Shown piece after piece: positions 10,531 to 22,100 of a stretch of 64,000 bases of DNA. Origin of the DNA: Mastigias papua. Its lineage: Eukaryota > Cnidaria > Scyphozoa > Rhizostomeae > Mastigiidae. The position numbers and the translations under genes were made by a program. Position 1 is the first letter of the stretch; each line of letters opens with the position of its first letter. The notes beneath the pieces were generated by a model. The model saw only the letters and a list, made by a program, of their open reading frames with translations. It was not told the DNA's origin and ran no database searches. The stretch covers positions 14,592,359-14,656,358 of the forward strand of contig OZ025268.1 in NCBI GenBank assembly GCA_964019165.1, written 5' to 3'.

Positions 10531-12100
10531 GACAAAATCGTGCGTTATTGCATACCTATGAAAGAAAAGTTTCCTGCGACGACTTTTCCTTGACTTTTTG
10601 CCGATTTGGGTAATTTTGTATGCGGCACAAGACTTGACCGTGATGGCACTGTTGCAGCTTGATCACTTTTAACGCCATTTTTTGCCCCTTGCTGCTACCA
10701 TTTTGGATGCCGTTGTTCTTCGATTTTAAGCCGCGGCTTACATTATATATATGGAACCATTTGTGGCCGCTTATTATCAAGGACGATTTGTACCTTTTAT
10801 CCAAGGCGTAAAATCATCATAGCACTTCACTTATGTCGTGAAAAAGTCGTTCGATGTTTGTACCATAACAGTGGATGATCCTACAAACCTCTCCTGCTAC
10901 GGCTGGCAATCCAGATGAGGAAGCAATATTCAGAAATACTCGTGAATGACATTGAAGACATGACAAAGCGTGTGTGCAAAATTGAAGTCAGTATACGTGA
11001 AATGTGCTTGGGAGGGCCCACTCAGCAGCTATTTCAAAGGAGGGCACATGTCAAAGATATTGGGGAAATTGCTTTAACTATATGATCTCATATCTCCTGT
11101 TTGCAGTAATATTTCGAAAAGGGAAGCTGCAAAGGTTTAGGAAAACCTTTCTGCTAAGTGAAAATGTAAATATCTGCCTGGAAATGAGAAATATCGTGTG
11201 CAAAACCAGCTTTCTGTTTGAGGTGGCTTTTATACAGCAAAAAGCTTATAACGCCATATTTGTTTCTGAAATTGATCAAAGATGATTTTCTCTTCACTTT
11301 TACGCGTTTTGATTGGTAGATGAGGATGTAAACAAACGAACTGATTGGCTGAAAATATTTTTTCCCCTTGTTCGCATCGAATCGTAAAGACGTAAACTCT
11401 GTGCTGTTGAGACGAAGGAGGCGTGGGCTGGCACATTGGTACTGGTCACTGGTACTTGTAGGGAATGGGTCATAGGAATGGTCTGGAAGACCACATACAC
11501 GAGATACAGTGGCATTACACACGAGCGCAATCGAGCCTGCCTGACATCTGACAAGTAAAATAGCTACCTATTAGATATACGAGAGATTTTGTATGTATCA
11601 GTAAATGCTGGATATCATAGAGATTTTGATAGGTGCTAGTCTTGTAATTGTGTATAGAGAACTTCAACTGAGGGCCTAGGTGCAAGTGTGCTATTAGTAT
11701 CAAAAGGTGAAGATTCTTGCTCATTCTGCAAGATGTTTAGTAACAGGGATGCTGGAGCATATTTTTTAGTGGTGGGGGGTGCTTCGAGTAAACGAGTTTT
11801 TATGGGAGTAAGTGCAGCAATGGTGGCAAGGGGAAGAAGTTGGGGGTTAGTGGCAGAGCGCCTCAAAATTGTTTGAAACCGCGCCCAATAATTCAATAGG
11901 AAATGCCTCGTTTGATTATAGAGATACATCCTGTCTAGCTAGAAAACGACAGATGAAACCGTTGGAACTGTTTGTGAGAACATTGATTAGACCTCTTAGC
12001 TAAGATCATGTTGAGCATTATGTCACCAATAATACAGTCCCTCCCCTGACTTTACATGTTTATGAGAGTCTTGGACGAGTCTATGGAAATCTACTTTGTA
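10531..12100. other. Non-coding stretch with possible CCAAT boxes
   Basis: No gene is recognised. Two ATTGG (reverse CCAAT) motifs near 11310 and 11344 and a GGCGTGGG box near 11419 could be promoter-like, but no transcript is evident. A 97-codon minus-strand frame at 11636-11929 has ordinary composition and no recognisable family; it may be chance. Confidence 0.3.
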
Positions 12101-12858
12101 CGTACCTGCCAACCTGGGCACAGATGATAGAGGGGGAGAGAACCAGACATTTTAGGAAAAAGTAGGGAGACATGCAAAAAGTAGGGAGAATACATTTTTG
12201 TCACTGTTGCACCTTTAATGATTTTTAGAAGCACCTCTAAATATTTAGGTACGAGTACAGTTCCTTAGAAAAGTTAATTAGTCACTTCTTAAGATGTCTG
12301 ACTGTTGCAGTTTTTGCAGCTTTCATGCTGTCTCCTTTGGGTACCCATTAATGGCAAGGAATTTTAGGCTCTGAATAATGTGATTTCATTGCCAAAATAT
12401 CAGAAATTGATCCATCTAGCTTTAGGCAAGAGTGACTCTCAGTTTTATGCTTCCTCACAATGCTAAACAGCCATTCTGCCTCAGCATTGCAGTGTGGAAG
12501 GACCAGAACTATCTCTGCAATATTTGGCAGCAACTTAAACTGCTTTGATTTTGGTCCATGTACTCATTTAAGTGCCCCACAGAATGTCAATTCTGAAATG
12601 ACATATTTTAACACCATTTTCATCTTTACCCTCTGTGACTTTAGTTTCCTCCCAAATATCTTAATTGAAAGGCTCATCAGGAAGTGTGGAAGAGATGGTC
12701 TCAGGTAGTTTTCATTACTACCTTAACAATTTTGAAGAAACTGAGAGAAATTTGAGAAAATGTGTTGAAATTGGGATAAATAGATTAGATACAGGGAGAG
12801 CAGGAGAAGGCAGACAAAAGTGAGTCTCCCAGTAAAGCCAGGAGAGTTGGCAGGTCTG
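12101..12858 (-). mobile_element. Degraded hAT transposon
   Basis: The ends form a short inverted repeat: ACCTGCCAAC near 12104 and GTTGGCAGGT ending near 12855. The right end reads outward as CAGACCTGCCAACTCTCC, with the CAG terminus typical of hAT; the left end is worn (CGT). Inside, on the minus strand, is the hAT C-terminal dimerisation motif (12348-12533). The 758-bp length shows that most of the transposase is lost. No clear 8-bp duplication remains. Confidence 0.6.
12348..12533 (-). pseudogene. hAT transposase C-terminal dimerisation fragment
   Basis: The 61-codon frame contains LPHCNAEAEWLFSIVRKHKT, the conserved hAT dimerisation motif (LPHSNADAER-F-S-VRK in relatives), then SCLKLDGSISDILAMK. 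W replaces the usual arginine or valine position after AEAE. The catalytic DDE region is absent. Confidence 0.75.
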
Positions 12859-14936
12859 TTTCTATTTGGATCAAGTGCTTTAATCTTTACATCATACATT
12901 AGTAAAGTGGGGATGGGGGACTGTAGCCCCCAGGCTCTGGCATGCCTGAGTAGTTATATTTGTTTATAAAATATGATACATTAGTATCTGAAAGTGGGGT
13001 ATGCCATTTGTGTGACTCACTCAGCCAACTTAACTGATTTTACTATTACTATAGTTTTGAAGTTATTGATCATAGGTCTTAGGTAATCACAATTACATTT
13101 GCAATACCTTCTGGTATGTTTGGGTTGCTTTAAGTGGTTAGGCAGCTTTCAAATGTGCAAGTTTAAAAATGTGTCACACTTGCTTATCAAGAATGTGTAA
13201 TGGGAAATTTGAATGGAGTAAATTAGTGGGCAAGGAAAAGCCCCAACATGAGTAACTACAGCTGTGTTCTTGAGTTATGTGCAACTCATTCTCACTTCAC
13301 CAGTCTAGCACCATAGATGGAGCAAGTGGCCTCCCAAAAGTTATCTTTTAGAGAGCTTGCCCTTCATCTAATGAAGGTGAAGTATTTGATAATAGCTATA
13401 AGAATATTATGCCAAATTTCTGACAAATCAAGCATGGAGAAACTTGATATTGGAAGGTTGTTGCCTCCTTTTGCTGTATTTATTATCTTGGGATTATCTA
13501 TCATATCCCTTCTTCTGTGATGCACAACAGTGATCCCTTTTAGCTTTTATATATTGTAGTTATTCTTTTAAGTAGCAGAATACTGCAAAAACAGTTGCCT
13601 GGTTGTCTGGTTGAGGGCTGCCCTCTATAAAACTGAGATCTTTAGCCCAAATGATATAGTTCAAGCTATACAGTACTAGGATGTACCCAACTACAAACCT
13701 GAACTGAATGTTTCTCAGACTAGACTTTCTTGTAAATACTTCAAATCACAACACAGAGGTGACACTCTTAAACCCTTAAACTGCTTAAAGGCTTTATTAA
13801 AATTTGTTGCCTAAACATTGATAGTTATGTTGAGTCATATGAACAAAATTATATTAAGCCTTGGATTATAATATGTTGAGTTTATCTGAAGCACATGCAG
13901 CCAAAAAGTCATGCTCAGTTGTAAGTTTGATTTGCCAACTTGCTGAATAGGTGGAGACATGTACAGGTGTATATTCAATTGGGTGTCAAAATTCTCTTAT
14001 TATCAAATTCTGAACACTGTAGGCAGTAGAGTAGAGCCAAATTGACTAATAATACTATAGAACCATTGCATGATTTCATTAGATTTTTGGACTGTGACTG
14101 TTTGATTTCCCCTAAATCTTTGAAAAATAAAATAGCATATTGCTCAAAGGGAATGATTACATGTAAATATTTATAGAGGTTTTCTATAATAGAGAAGGCC
14201 TGCTGGATAGAGCAGTACCAACTTAGATACCATATCACTGAAAGGCACAATGAGTGTAAAGTAACCCATTAGCAGTTTACTCTTATTTGCCTCTGCTTGC
14301 CAGATCCAGTGTGTTCAAACCATGATGATCAGTATACCCAAAGTATGAGATTTGATAGATCAGTTGGGTTATAGGCAGGCACTTAGTAGTTCCTATTCAT
14401 TGGCCTCAGTGGCCTATGTCACTTTCTCCATTTATTTAAACTTTTGATACATCGATAGCTTTGATATGCGTGGCAGGACTCAAATGGCAGGGCAAAACTG
14501 TATTACCTTAACTATATATATACATTGTGAATTATCAATTGTATCATCAATTTAGTTTCACCTTTATCTTGAAGCTTTTGTTTTGTTGTATTGGCTTATT
14601 ATCAGATTAGAACCTATTTACCTCATACCAGCAATGCTAGTTTACCTCGAAATGAGAAATTTATTTTGAAAAAATGAAAGTAAAATATATAGGCAAAATT
14701 TATGGGGGCAAATTGTTTTTAGGGATGAAATTTTGGGTGTGGTCATATAGGCGTGGTCTTTTAGCGGTAAAGATTTTGTGAATGTCAGAATTTATTCTGG
14801 ATCCGCAGCGGCTCATCAGCGACAATAAATCCCTCCGAAATTTTTTATGTGCATAGAAGTAAAGACGAAAGATGCGAGAAGCTATTAGATATATAACTAT
14901 TTCTGCATATCTAATCAAACCATATCAATAAAACCT
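12859..14936. other. Non-coding; 3' flank of DHCR7
   Basis: No repeat or gene was recognised between the hAT remnant and DHCR7. Minus-strand AATAAA signals lie at 14791-14796 and 14660-14665, about 140 and 270 bases past the DHCR7 stop codon; either could end its transcript. Confidence 0.45.
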
Positions 14937-16292
14937 TCAGTAAATATATGGCAGTATGCGATAGGGAACCGCCTGGCAGTAACGATCCCAAAATTTCCCG
15001 TATTTTTCTCTGCACCTGACATCATCTCGATAAACTCGGTGCACCAAGAGAATGGTCATGTAAATAATGTAGAAATATGGCAAAAAATGGTTAAAACCAC
15101 AAGGCAGACAATAAGCAAGAGAGCCTAACAAATCTCCAACATAATTAAAATGCCTTGATAACCCCCACCAACCCGAAGTCAATAGCGGACTATGGTGAAG
15201 TTTTCCATCAGTTGTATAATATGTTGCTGGAATGTACTGTGCAGGTTTACCCCAGATTATGCACTTCCCGTCACGCTTCATTTTGTTCCTGAAATTGTCC
15301 TTTTGTGAGTTTACTGATCGGAAAATAACGTATCCTGCCATCCCAAGGGACGTGATGAGCACCAACGAAAGTGGAGAAAGCTGCACTGGATTGTAGACGA
15401 GATAGTAAGATTGAATTGTGTACATAAATGGTAGCCATGTGAGATCACCCCAAGCAAGGTAGAAGCCAAAATGATCATGAGCGATATCAATTGTTCTAAG
15501 GTACCAATCCTCTTTGTAAAAGAAATCAACCACATACATCGCGTGCAGGATATTAACCAGAACCATTGAGTTGGTAACTTGACCATGCATTTGATATTGT
15601 TTAGCTGCACATGAAAGATTTATTATAGTCCATGCTAGAATTCCTGGTCTGCCATTGAAAAACAACTTAAAATCGAGATCACCAATTCGAGGATTGTGTT
15701 CAATACCCATAAAAAAGTCATAAATGACTGAATGTGTAAATCTTCGGTCTTCAGGATGAGTAGGAAAATAATGGGCTTTGAGGAACGCAAATAAACTTAA
15801 GGAGAGTCCAGTTACATTGGCTAAAAGGAAAAATGATCCAAGGTTATCAAACAGGATCGTACTACGGAACATGCCAAGAAGAACTCCACAAAGCAAAACC
15901 GAGTGTGTGAAAATCCAACTGTTTAGTCCGTTGCAATTGTACTTTAAGACATTTCCGCCGGGGGTCATCTGTCCATAGCCAATGGGGCCTGGCATTAGCA
16001 AATAGAATATAGCTTGCAAGGACATCCAGCCGAAGTATAGAACTATGCCCTCCACAGTCACGTGAGGAATATTTGACCAAATAAAATGAAGGCCTTTACC
16101 TTGCAACATACTCGAAAGTAGGTCTTCTAGAGCTAGCTGCAGTGAACCATGGAATGAATGAATAGCTACATAGCAAAACCAGCAGAACAGAATTGGAAAT
16201 GCAATCATGAACGAAGCCAACAAATTGGCTGAGAAGCCTGGTAATCCAGACAACGTTGCTCTACGTTTTACTGAAGAGCTCGCTTTTGTCAT
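14937..16292 (-). CDS. DHCR7: 7-dehydrocholesterol reductase, single-exon
   Basis: This enzyme reduces the C7-C8 double bond of 7-dehydrocholesterol with NADPH, the last step of the Kandutsch-Russell branch of sterol synthesis, in the ER membrane. The 451 residues are close to the usual 430-480. Many hydrophobic segments span the length. Sterol-reductase signature 1 (YDFFMGIEHNPRIG) is near residues 190-203 and is followed by FKLFFNGRPG. Signature 2 (LLTSGWWGLSRHFNY) is near 370-384, and the C-terminal CREKYGKFWDRYCQAVPYRI is complete. The wording HSPLL-SGWWG and DFFYKEDWYLRTIDI fits DHCR7 better than the delta-14 reductases TM7SF2 or LBR, and there is no Tudor domain. The ATG is the first after an in-frame stop at 16419-16421 and has A at -3. 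The frame is unbroken with no introns, so it is an intron-less gene or an intact retrocopy. No poly(A) remnant or flanking duplication was seen. Confidence 0.9.
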   Translation of the reverse strand: MTKASSSVKRRATLSGLPGFSANLLASFMIAFPILFCWFCYVAIHSFHGSLQLALEDLLSSMLQGKGLHFIWSNIPHVTVEGIVLYFGWMSLQAIFYLLMPGPIGYGQMTPGGNVLKYNCNGLNSWIFTHSVLLCGVLLGMFRSTILFDNLGSFFLLANVTGLSLSLFAFLKAHYFPTHPEDRRFTHSVIYDFFMGIEHNPRIGDLDFKLFFNGRPGILAWTIINLSCAAKQYQMHGQVTNSMVLVNILHAMYVVDFFYKEDWYLRTIDIAHDHFGFYLAWGDLTWLPFMYTIQSYYLVYNPVQLSPLSLVLITSLGMAGYVIFRSVNSQKDNFRNKMKRDGKCIIWGKPAQYIPATYYTTDGKLHHSPLLTSGWWGLSRHFNYVGDLLGSLAYCLPCGFNHFLPYFYIIYMTILLVHRVYRDDVRCREKYGKFWDRYCQAVPYRILPYIY

Positions 16293-16519
16293 CTTTCCCG
16301 ATTCAGCTCCAAGCTCAACCCAACTGCTTATCTTGCGAAAGGGTAATTGATTTTCTCTTTCCGACCTTTGTCCTACCTTATGATTCGATAAATCCTTCGC
16401 AGCAACAATGCTGGTATCTTAGATCTGTCTGTACAAGTTTGATACGTAGCGGTGGTGTGGTAAAATTGTGTGGTGTGGTAAAATTGTATGGCTAAAATAT
16501 CTGAAGGTACGGTGGCCAA
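16293..16519 (-). promoter_or_regulatory. DHCR7 upstream region
   Basis: This contains the presumed 5' UTR and promoter. The reading frame is closed upstream by a stop at 16419-16421. A GTAGGAC donor-like site at about 16370-16380 leaves open a non-coding first exon. No TATA or SRE motif could be assigned with confidence. Confidence 0.3.
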
Positions 16520-16544
16520 TATGGGCCAGATAAAGCTTTATTTA

Positions 16545-16690
16545 GACTGGGCAAAACTTTTGACTGGACATGCCTTTCTTTTGACCCGGCAATACCTTCT
16601 TTTGACTCAGCAATACCTTCTTTTGACTGGACAAAATATTCTTTTGACTGGGCAAAACTTTCTTTACACTGGACAAAACTTTATTTTCAT
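16545..16690 (+). repeat. 21-bp tandem repeat array, left arm
   Basis: Six to seven imperfect units built on GACTGG(A/G)CAAAACTTTCTTTT. Internal units drift to CAATACC. Confidence 0.8.
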
Positions 16691-17319
16691 TAGGGATCGG
16701 TCATCAATTCTTCCAGGGGAGGGGGTGGGAGACATCTGGGAGGGGGTACCAAAATTCTGCACACTCAGAGGGCGGGGGGATGAAAGATAAAGAGCATTTC
16801 AAGAGAAGGACTATGGAGTTTCTTCTGAAATTTTGGAGTGGGGATCAAAATATCTACATAAACCTGAGAGGGGGAATGAAAATTCCATCAAATATATGAG
16901 AATGTCTTCCACCCCCTCCCCACAAGTAATTAAGACAAAACTTTGTTTTCATTGGACAAAGCCTTTTGTGACTGTGTAACACATTCTTTTCACTGGGCAA
17001 AACTTACTTCTGTTACAGCGACTGTGCCTGCCCCACCCCCCCCCCCCCGTCAGTACACCTCCAACGCCATCATGCAGTTATGCAGTGATTCAGCCAAGGA
17101 AAGTCAACTAGATTATATAGCCAGGAAGCCAGGGTGGCAGTCAGGAGCTAGTATATGGCCCCATACTCACTGCCTATTGTCTTTTGCTTCATGTTTCAAA
17201 TCAAGCGCAATGTTCCCTAGATTATGGAAACAAGCTTGATGTCCAAAAAGTAGAACACCAATATGTATTACTATCACATTGTTCAAAATCTTCTCTTTTC
17301 CATCTCAGTGGTGTAAATC

Positions 17320-17430
17320 CAGTCCAAAGAAAGTTTTTTCCAGTCAAAAGAAAGTTTTGCCATATGAAAAGAAAGTTTTGTCAAGTGAACAGAAAGTTTT
17401 CTCCAGTCAAAAGGAAGTTTTGTCTGGCCC
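17320..17430 (-). repeat. 21-bp tandem repeat array, right arm (inverted)
   Basis: About five units of the reverse complement of the left array, built on AGTCAAAAGAAAGTTTTG. Confidence 0.8.
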
Positions 17431-17450
17431 TTATCATAGAAAGGTTCCTT

Positions 17451-19057
17451 TTGCCCAAGCTTGACTACCCTGTTACAAGCGGCGTCCATGAGGGGTAACT
17501 GGGGGGCGCCAACCCCTCACTTTTTGCCAGCCAAGGGCCTTTTATAGCCTACATCAAGCAATAGTATTGTTTGTAGCTCCGCTTTGTACACGTAGCCCCC
17601 ACTTTTTATTTGGCAATGCCGTGCCTGTGTTATCACCATACAAAAAGTACATGGCCCAAAGCTGTGACTGCTGTATGAGAGCTGAAAATACTACAAATCA
17701 GTGATATAAACCGTTGCTTGGGAGTGGAGGCGTCCGGAAAAAGTGACCAGCCATTTCATTTTGAACCAATGTCATTTTCCTGAACACAAGGAAACAATGA
17801 GCACAGTTGCTAGTAGCAATACGTAATTTGCATTATCCGATTGAGAGTTAAATATAACTTACCAACACGCTGTACAGTCAACTTCGCGTATTTCGGATTG
17901 CATATGACCCTGTAAAATGTCTGTTGTTGTTTGGGGGTCACCCCCAGGGTTGTTTGGGATATAGAGTGTTAGAAATCAGGTCACCCCTTGATGCTGCTAG
18001 TCAAGTTAGCCTGGAAAAAATATACACATTTTTTATAAGAAACCTGGCTGAAGGCCTAATAGTAACAGTTTCTTATCTCTGGCCACACTTTTAGTTCTAA
18101 GAGTTTCTTAAAAGTTTCTTAATTTATTGAAGAAAATTGCAGTGAATGCGAAAACAAAACGCAGCAAACATTGTCTTCTGTAGTACCCATATGGCTTTTT
18201 GGCTTTATGGCACATAAAACATACTGTAATGGACACTTTTAAATCTTTTGAGGAAAAATGTGTTTCGAAACTGTGAAAGATGTACTAGGTTTCTTATAAA
18301 CCGGTTTCTTATGAAAAAACTGTACATGTACTACTTAGTGTAACATATAGCTACCTTTCGTTATTCTTGCATATTTCTACGAAACTTAATATTGTATTAT
18401 ACCATAAGGGACTGTTCAATTGTTACACCAAGCTAGAATTGCCTTTTTTGAACCACCCAACCCCCAATCATCACGCTATGTCACGTTTGTTCACAAGACC
18501 CCTTTTCGTTACAAACGAAATTTCTGAATAGTAAAAAGCGAAGGAAACACTATCATTTGATAAAAAAAGAAAAATCCCTTTCACAAGGAAACAATTGCAA
18601 TTCAGTTTTCATTACTTGAATGCTAGTAAACAGGGGTCCTTGTAAACTCCGGGGGGTTGGAAAAACCTGAAAAGTTTTAAGCTTACCTCCGCTATGCTCT
18701 TTCCACAGTATTTGATGCTGTTCACATGACTCTTTTCATGTACTCCAAGCAACATTGCACTTTTTACCATAGCTGATCACGTGATTAAGATGGTGTTTAT
18801 ACCAATTTCAATTTGTTCTCATTGGTCACATTTACGGTTGTATAACAATACTTACTTGCAACAAGATACACGCAAATTGGAGTGTAAGTAATAGTCCAAG
18901 CCTGTCTCCAACATTTCTGTAAGCAAATATAACTCTTGTAATACCTGGAGTCACAAGAACTGAAAGTAAATGATAGTTAGTTATGCAGTAAAAGTCTATT
19001 GTATCGAGAAATTGGACGCCCGCACTCTCCGACCAGAAACACTCAGGCAAGAGAGGT
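17451..19057. other. Intergenic region between DHCR7 and the carrier gene
   Basis: No coding gene was recognised. At 18010-18320 the two ends carry inverted TTTTTTATAAGAAACC and GGTTTCTTATAAACC motifs, suggesting a small worn MITE about 310 bp long. The promoter of the aspartate/glutamate carrier should lie at the right end. A few ATTGG motifs occur, for example near 18825, but no core promoter can be assigned. Confidence 0.4.
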
Positions 19058-19132
19058 ATGGATTCACTGAAGGCCGCTTTCAGGCACCTTCTCCACACAC
19101 ATGTTGCAGAATGCGAAGCCCCACTATTTGAT
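19058..19132 (+). CDS. Aralar exon 1 (candidate start exon)
   Basis: ATG followed by 24 codons ([18 protein letters not shown]...) and an excellent donor, GTAAGTAT. It joins exon 2 in phase 0. The N-terminus of this family is poorly conserved, so support rests on the ATG, the donor and the phase. Confidence 0.55.
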
Positions 19133-22100
19133 GTAAGTATGAGGAGTATAAGAAATAACAGTGAATCATGTCAATACATCACGTTTTGTTCGCCAAACCG
19201 GATCGCCTTAATTATAGATCGAGTAGACTTTTACTGATAGTGAGTGAGTTCCTCTTTTTAGTCTCCTTGTCTCTTGTGTTGTTGTTAGAAATAAAACGTT
19301 ATCCATCATTAGTACAGACCATTTTATACTTGGAATTTCGGATATGGTGGTCTACATGGCCATTTTTAAATCGCAGAAGTCTTACCTGTGCCTCTACGTA
19401 GGTAGGCCTAGGTGTTTCCCCTAATGCCGGAATGCAGAGGAGTATGTAGGCTTCGTTGCTTTGTTATTCGCAATGCAGTTTTCTTTGTAACCACGTCTCT
19501 AATTGGTGGACTAAGACCATACTTTGCTTTGGCATCCCTCTATTTCCCCCTTTACTGCAGCATTCGGCAAGTCGCCATTTTTATACAACGTTGATTCCTG
19601 AGACTAGATCATAAGAATGGCAATTTCCTACTCTTGATCATATGCCGTAACTGAACGGACTGCAAAGTTTCATACGTTAGAGGAGTAATAATGGGTAAAG
19701 GAATCACTTTGTGAGTGGTTGCATTTTGTTTGGGAACTAGCGTACTGTGATAGTATCCAAAGCAACTTTTCTCTAAGTCATGGGTGCCAAACAGCCCTCC
19801 TGACCTGCAAGATTTTTTTGTATACAGAAGCAACTTTCATCTGCCCTAGCAAATTCTCAAAGTCTTGGGTGTCAGATGTACAGCCCACCTGACCTCCAAG
19901 ACTTTTTTGTCTGATCTCCCTCTTGTAGAGTTGTAAATGCTGAGAATATAAAAGATATGGAAGCCCTTTTGCTTTGTGAGATTAGGTGCATTTAGGTGGG
20001 GGCATATATGGAGGTGTTGGTGGTGTCACACCCCTAAATAATTTCTGCATCTGGTCCCAGTTGTAGATTGATGGAGTAAAGTTGGTCCTGATCTGACTCT
20101 GAACTCTCAATTTACATGTAGTTCAATGTGTCCAAAATATTTTTGCCAATTTCAGTCTCATATTGAATGATGGTTTCTTTGTAATCATTACAAATTTGCC
20201 CTTTTTGAAAAGCTGCCCCCCCCCCTCTGCCATTTAGAGAGGCTTCTGGTTTCCCAGGATTTTTGTCTATCTTGTGGCGTAACTTGAACCATTGCATTTT
20301 AGAGCTGTCACAGATTGTGATACAATGAGATATGGAATATCAAGTCATAAAGGAAAATTTTGAAATGGCACTTATGAAGATAAATATCATGCTTTCAATT
20401 TGTAGAATATTGGAAGAACCAGAGATTGAAGTTTGCTGCTTCAAGCTGTTTAGAACATTGGCATATATATCAGGCAGTAGACCTTTAGGATACTAGGCTA
20501 CTAATTGACATTAATTTGTTCATTGCACATGATTTATAGGATAATTTTTACTCAGTGACTAAAGTAGTCTCTTAAAGGACTGCCTGCAGAGCTAGAGTTA
20601 AACCCAGCTTTGAGGGGATGAAATTATAGTTGCCAACTTTTTATAAAATCAATTGATGAGAAATTGACCCTTATCTACTTTCTCTTGATGGCTAATCATA
20701 GGTGGGGCCAGGGGTGGACTTGACAAATGTGTCTCCCAGATGGCTGGTAAGCACCTTGTTGGGGATTGGTTTTGGCATGAATATGGCAAATGAGGCTAAA
20801 TTTGGACCTTGATTCCAAGTCAAACAATATAATCAAATTTAGAACATTGGGCTGAGGTCTGGGTGGTGTACTTGTGAGTACCAAATTAATCAGGGGTAGT
20901 TTTAGGGGGCCATGGCCCCAGGCCCCACACTTTTGGTAATCCAGAAGGGGCCCCGCATCTAAGGAAAAATTGAAAAGAAATCTCAGGAAAACATGTAAAT
21001 ACACTCTGTGCTTTTTAATTATGTGTGGCTTTCTTTAAAATTCAAAGCATTTCAACCACATTCTTAAGAGAACTGACAGTTTCAAGCAAGGGCCCCGCAA
21101 ATGATTTCGGCCCTGGGCCCCATGATCCCTAAAACTGCTGATGCATTCAATCAAATATGACAAACTGAATACATCTCACTTCTTTTGTAGAACTCTGCAG
21201 TTTATTTTTTGTCTCATTTACTATCATTGGCAAATATTTGCAAGCCACTTCTAGACTTCCCATATGCAATGTGGAAACAAATAGTATTGGTTTTTGATAG
21301 ATGATAGTGATTTACTTAAGCTTAAAAGCTGCTTGAAGGTGAAGTGGTTGGATAGTTCTGTATCCATGAGATATGCAGCAACACCCATGAAAGAATGATA
21401 CCTCTTTATAAGGTATGATTCTCATAGCAGATCAATGAGAGTTGTCAACTTTGGTCATAAGGAAACTGATGTCATTAGGTATGAACCAATGGCATGTGTG
21501 TAGTAAAGCTGCCAATTCAGGTATCTGCTATAGACACTGATATCTGCTTAGCTACCAGAGTGAGTCCAGTTTTGTTTCCCATATACATGTGTCACATCCT
21601 GCCATTTCACTTGGAATAATTTTGTTTCAGTATGTTTTAATATCTAATTGTGTTGCTTTTATAGTACACTGTCAAGAGAGCTAAACCAGATGACCTGAGA
21701 GTGGTTTTTTATAAGGTATATATTTTTTATATATCTTAATTTATCTTTGCTTTTTTCTAACATAAAGGTTTATTTGAACTAGTTGACATAAAGCTCTAGG
21801 CTCTGCTTGGGTTAATCTCTTTAGTTATTCTTATGTGGGACTATAAAAGCTTTGTACCTTTAAGTTTGAATACATTCTGTAAATTCCATTGACTAGGTAA
21901 ACTTATCATTAGTTTTCTATAACAAATGCATTTGTCATGCTTTACTGTTAAACACCTATTTATTGGAATTGAAAATTGGTAAATAAGTTATAGACAACTA
22001 TATTTTGGAAAAAGTAGCAAGTGAAAGTGATATAAAATGACTGACACGATTGAGGCTTGAACTCACAACTCCCAACTCTCAACATTTTGTGTCAAGTGCT

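Larger units (their letters stand above)
16520..17450. mobile_element. Inverted pair of 21-bp minisatellite arrays (possible transposon ends)
   Basis: The array at about 16545-16690 repeats a 21-bp unit (TTTTGACTGGACAAAACTTTC-like) about six or seven times, with two or three loose units at about 16935-17010. The array at about 17320-17430 repeats the reverse complement (CCAGTCAAAAGAAAGTTTTG-like) about five times. GGGCCAGA-type sequence borders both outer ends in inverted orientation. The unit is a multiple of three, so both arrays stay open as 7-residue repeats, but I see no reason to call this coding. The layout resembles a DNA transposon with subterminal repeats. Confidence 0.55.
19133..21664 (+). 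other. Aralar intron 1
   Basis: Besides the two repeats listed separately (19761-19918 and 20891-21140) nothing was recognised. A poly-C run lies near 20216-20226. Confidence 0.4.

Noticed and set aside
14937..16292. DHCR7 as a processed pseudogene
   Set aside because: All motifs and both ends are kept without a stop, and no poly(A) tract or flanking duplication was seen. A functional retrocopy is still possible.
14937..16292. Lamin B receptor or delta-14 reductase identity
   Set aside because: No N-terminal Tudor/basic region, and the diagnostic segments read as DHCR7.
16488..17498. Repeat-bearing frames (LLTGQNF and VKRKFC repeats) as proteins
   Set aside because: The openness follows from a 21-bp unit, and the two frames are reverse complements of the same DNA repeat.
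18832..19098. 88-codon minus-strand frame opposite aralar exon 1
   Set aside because: No domain, and it overlaps the better-supported plus-strand start exon.
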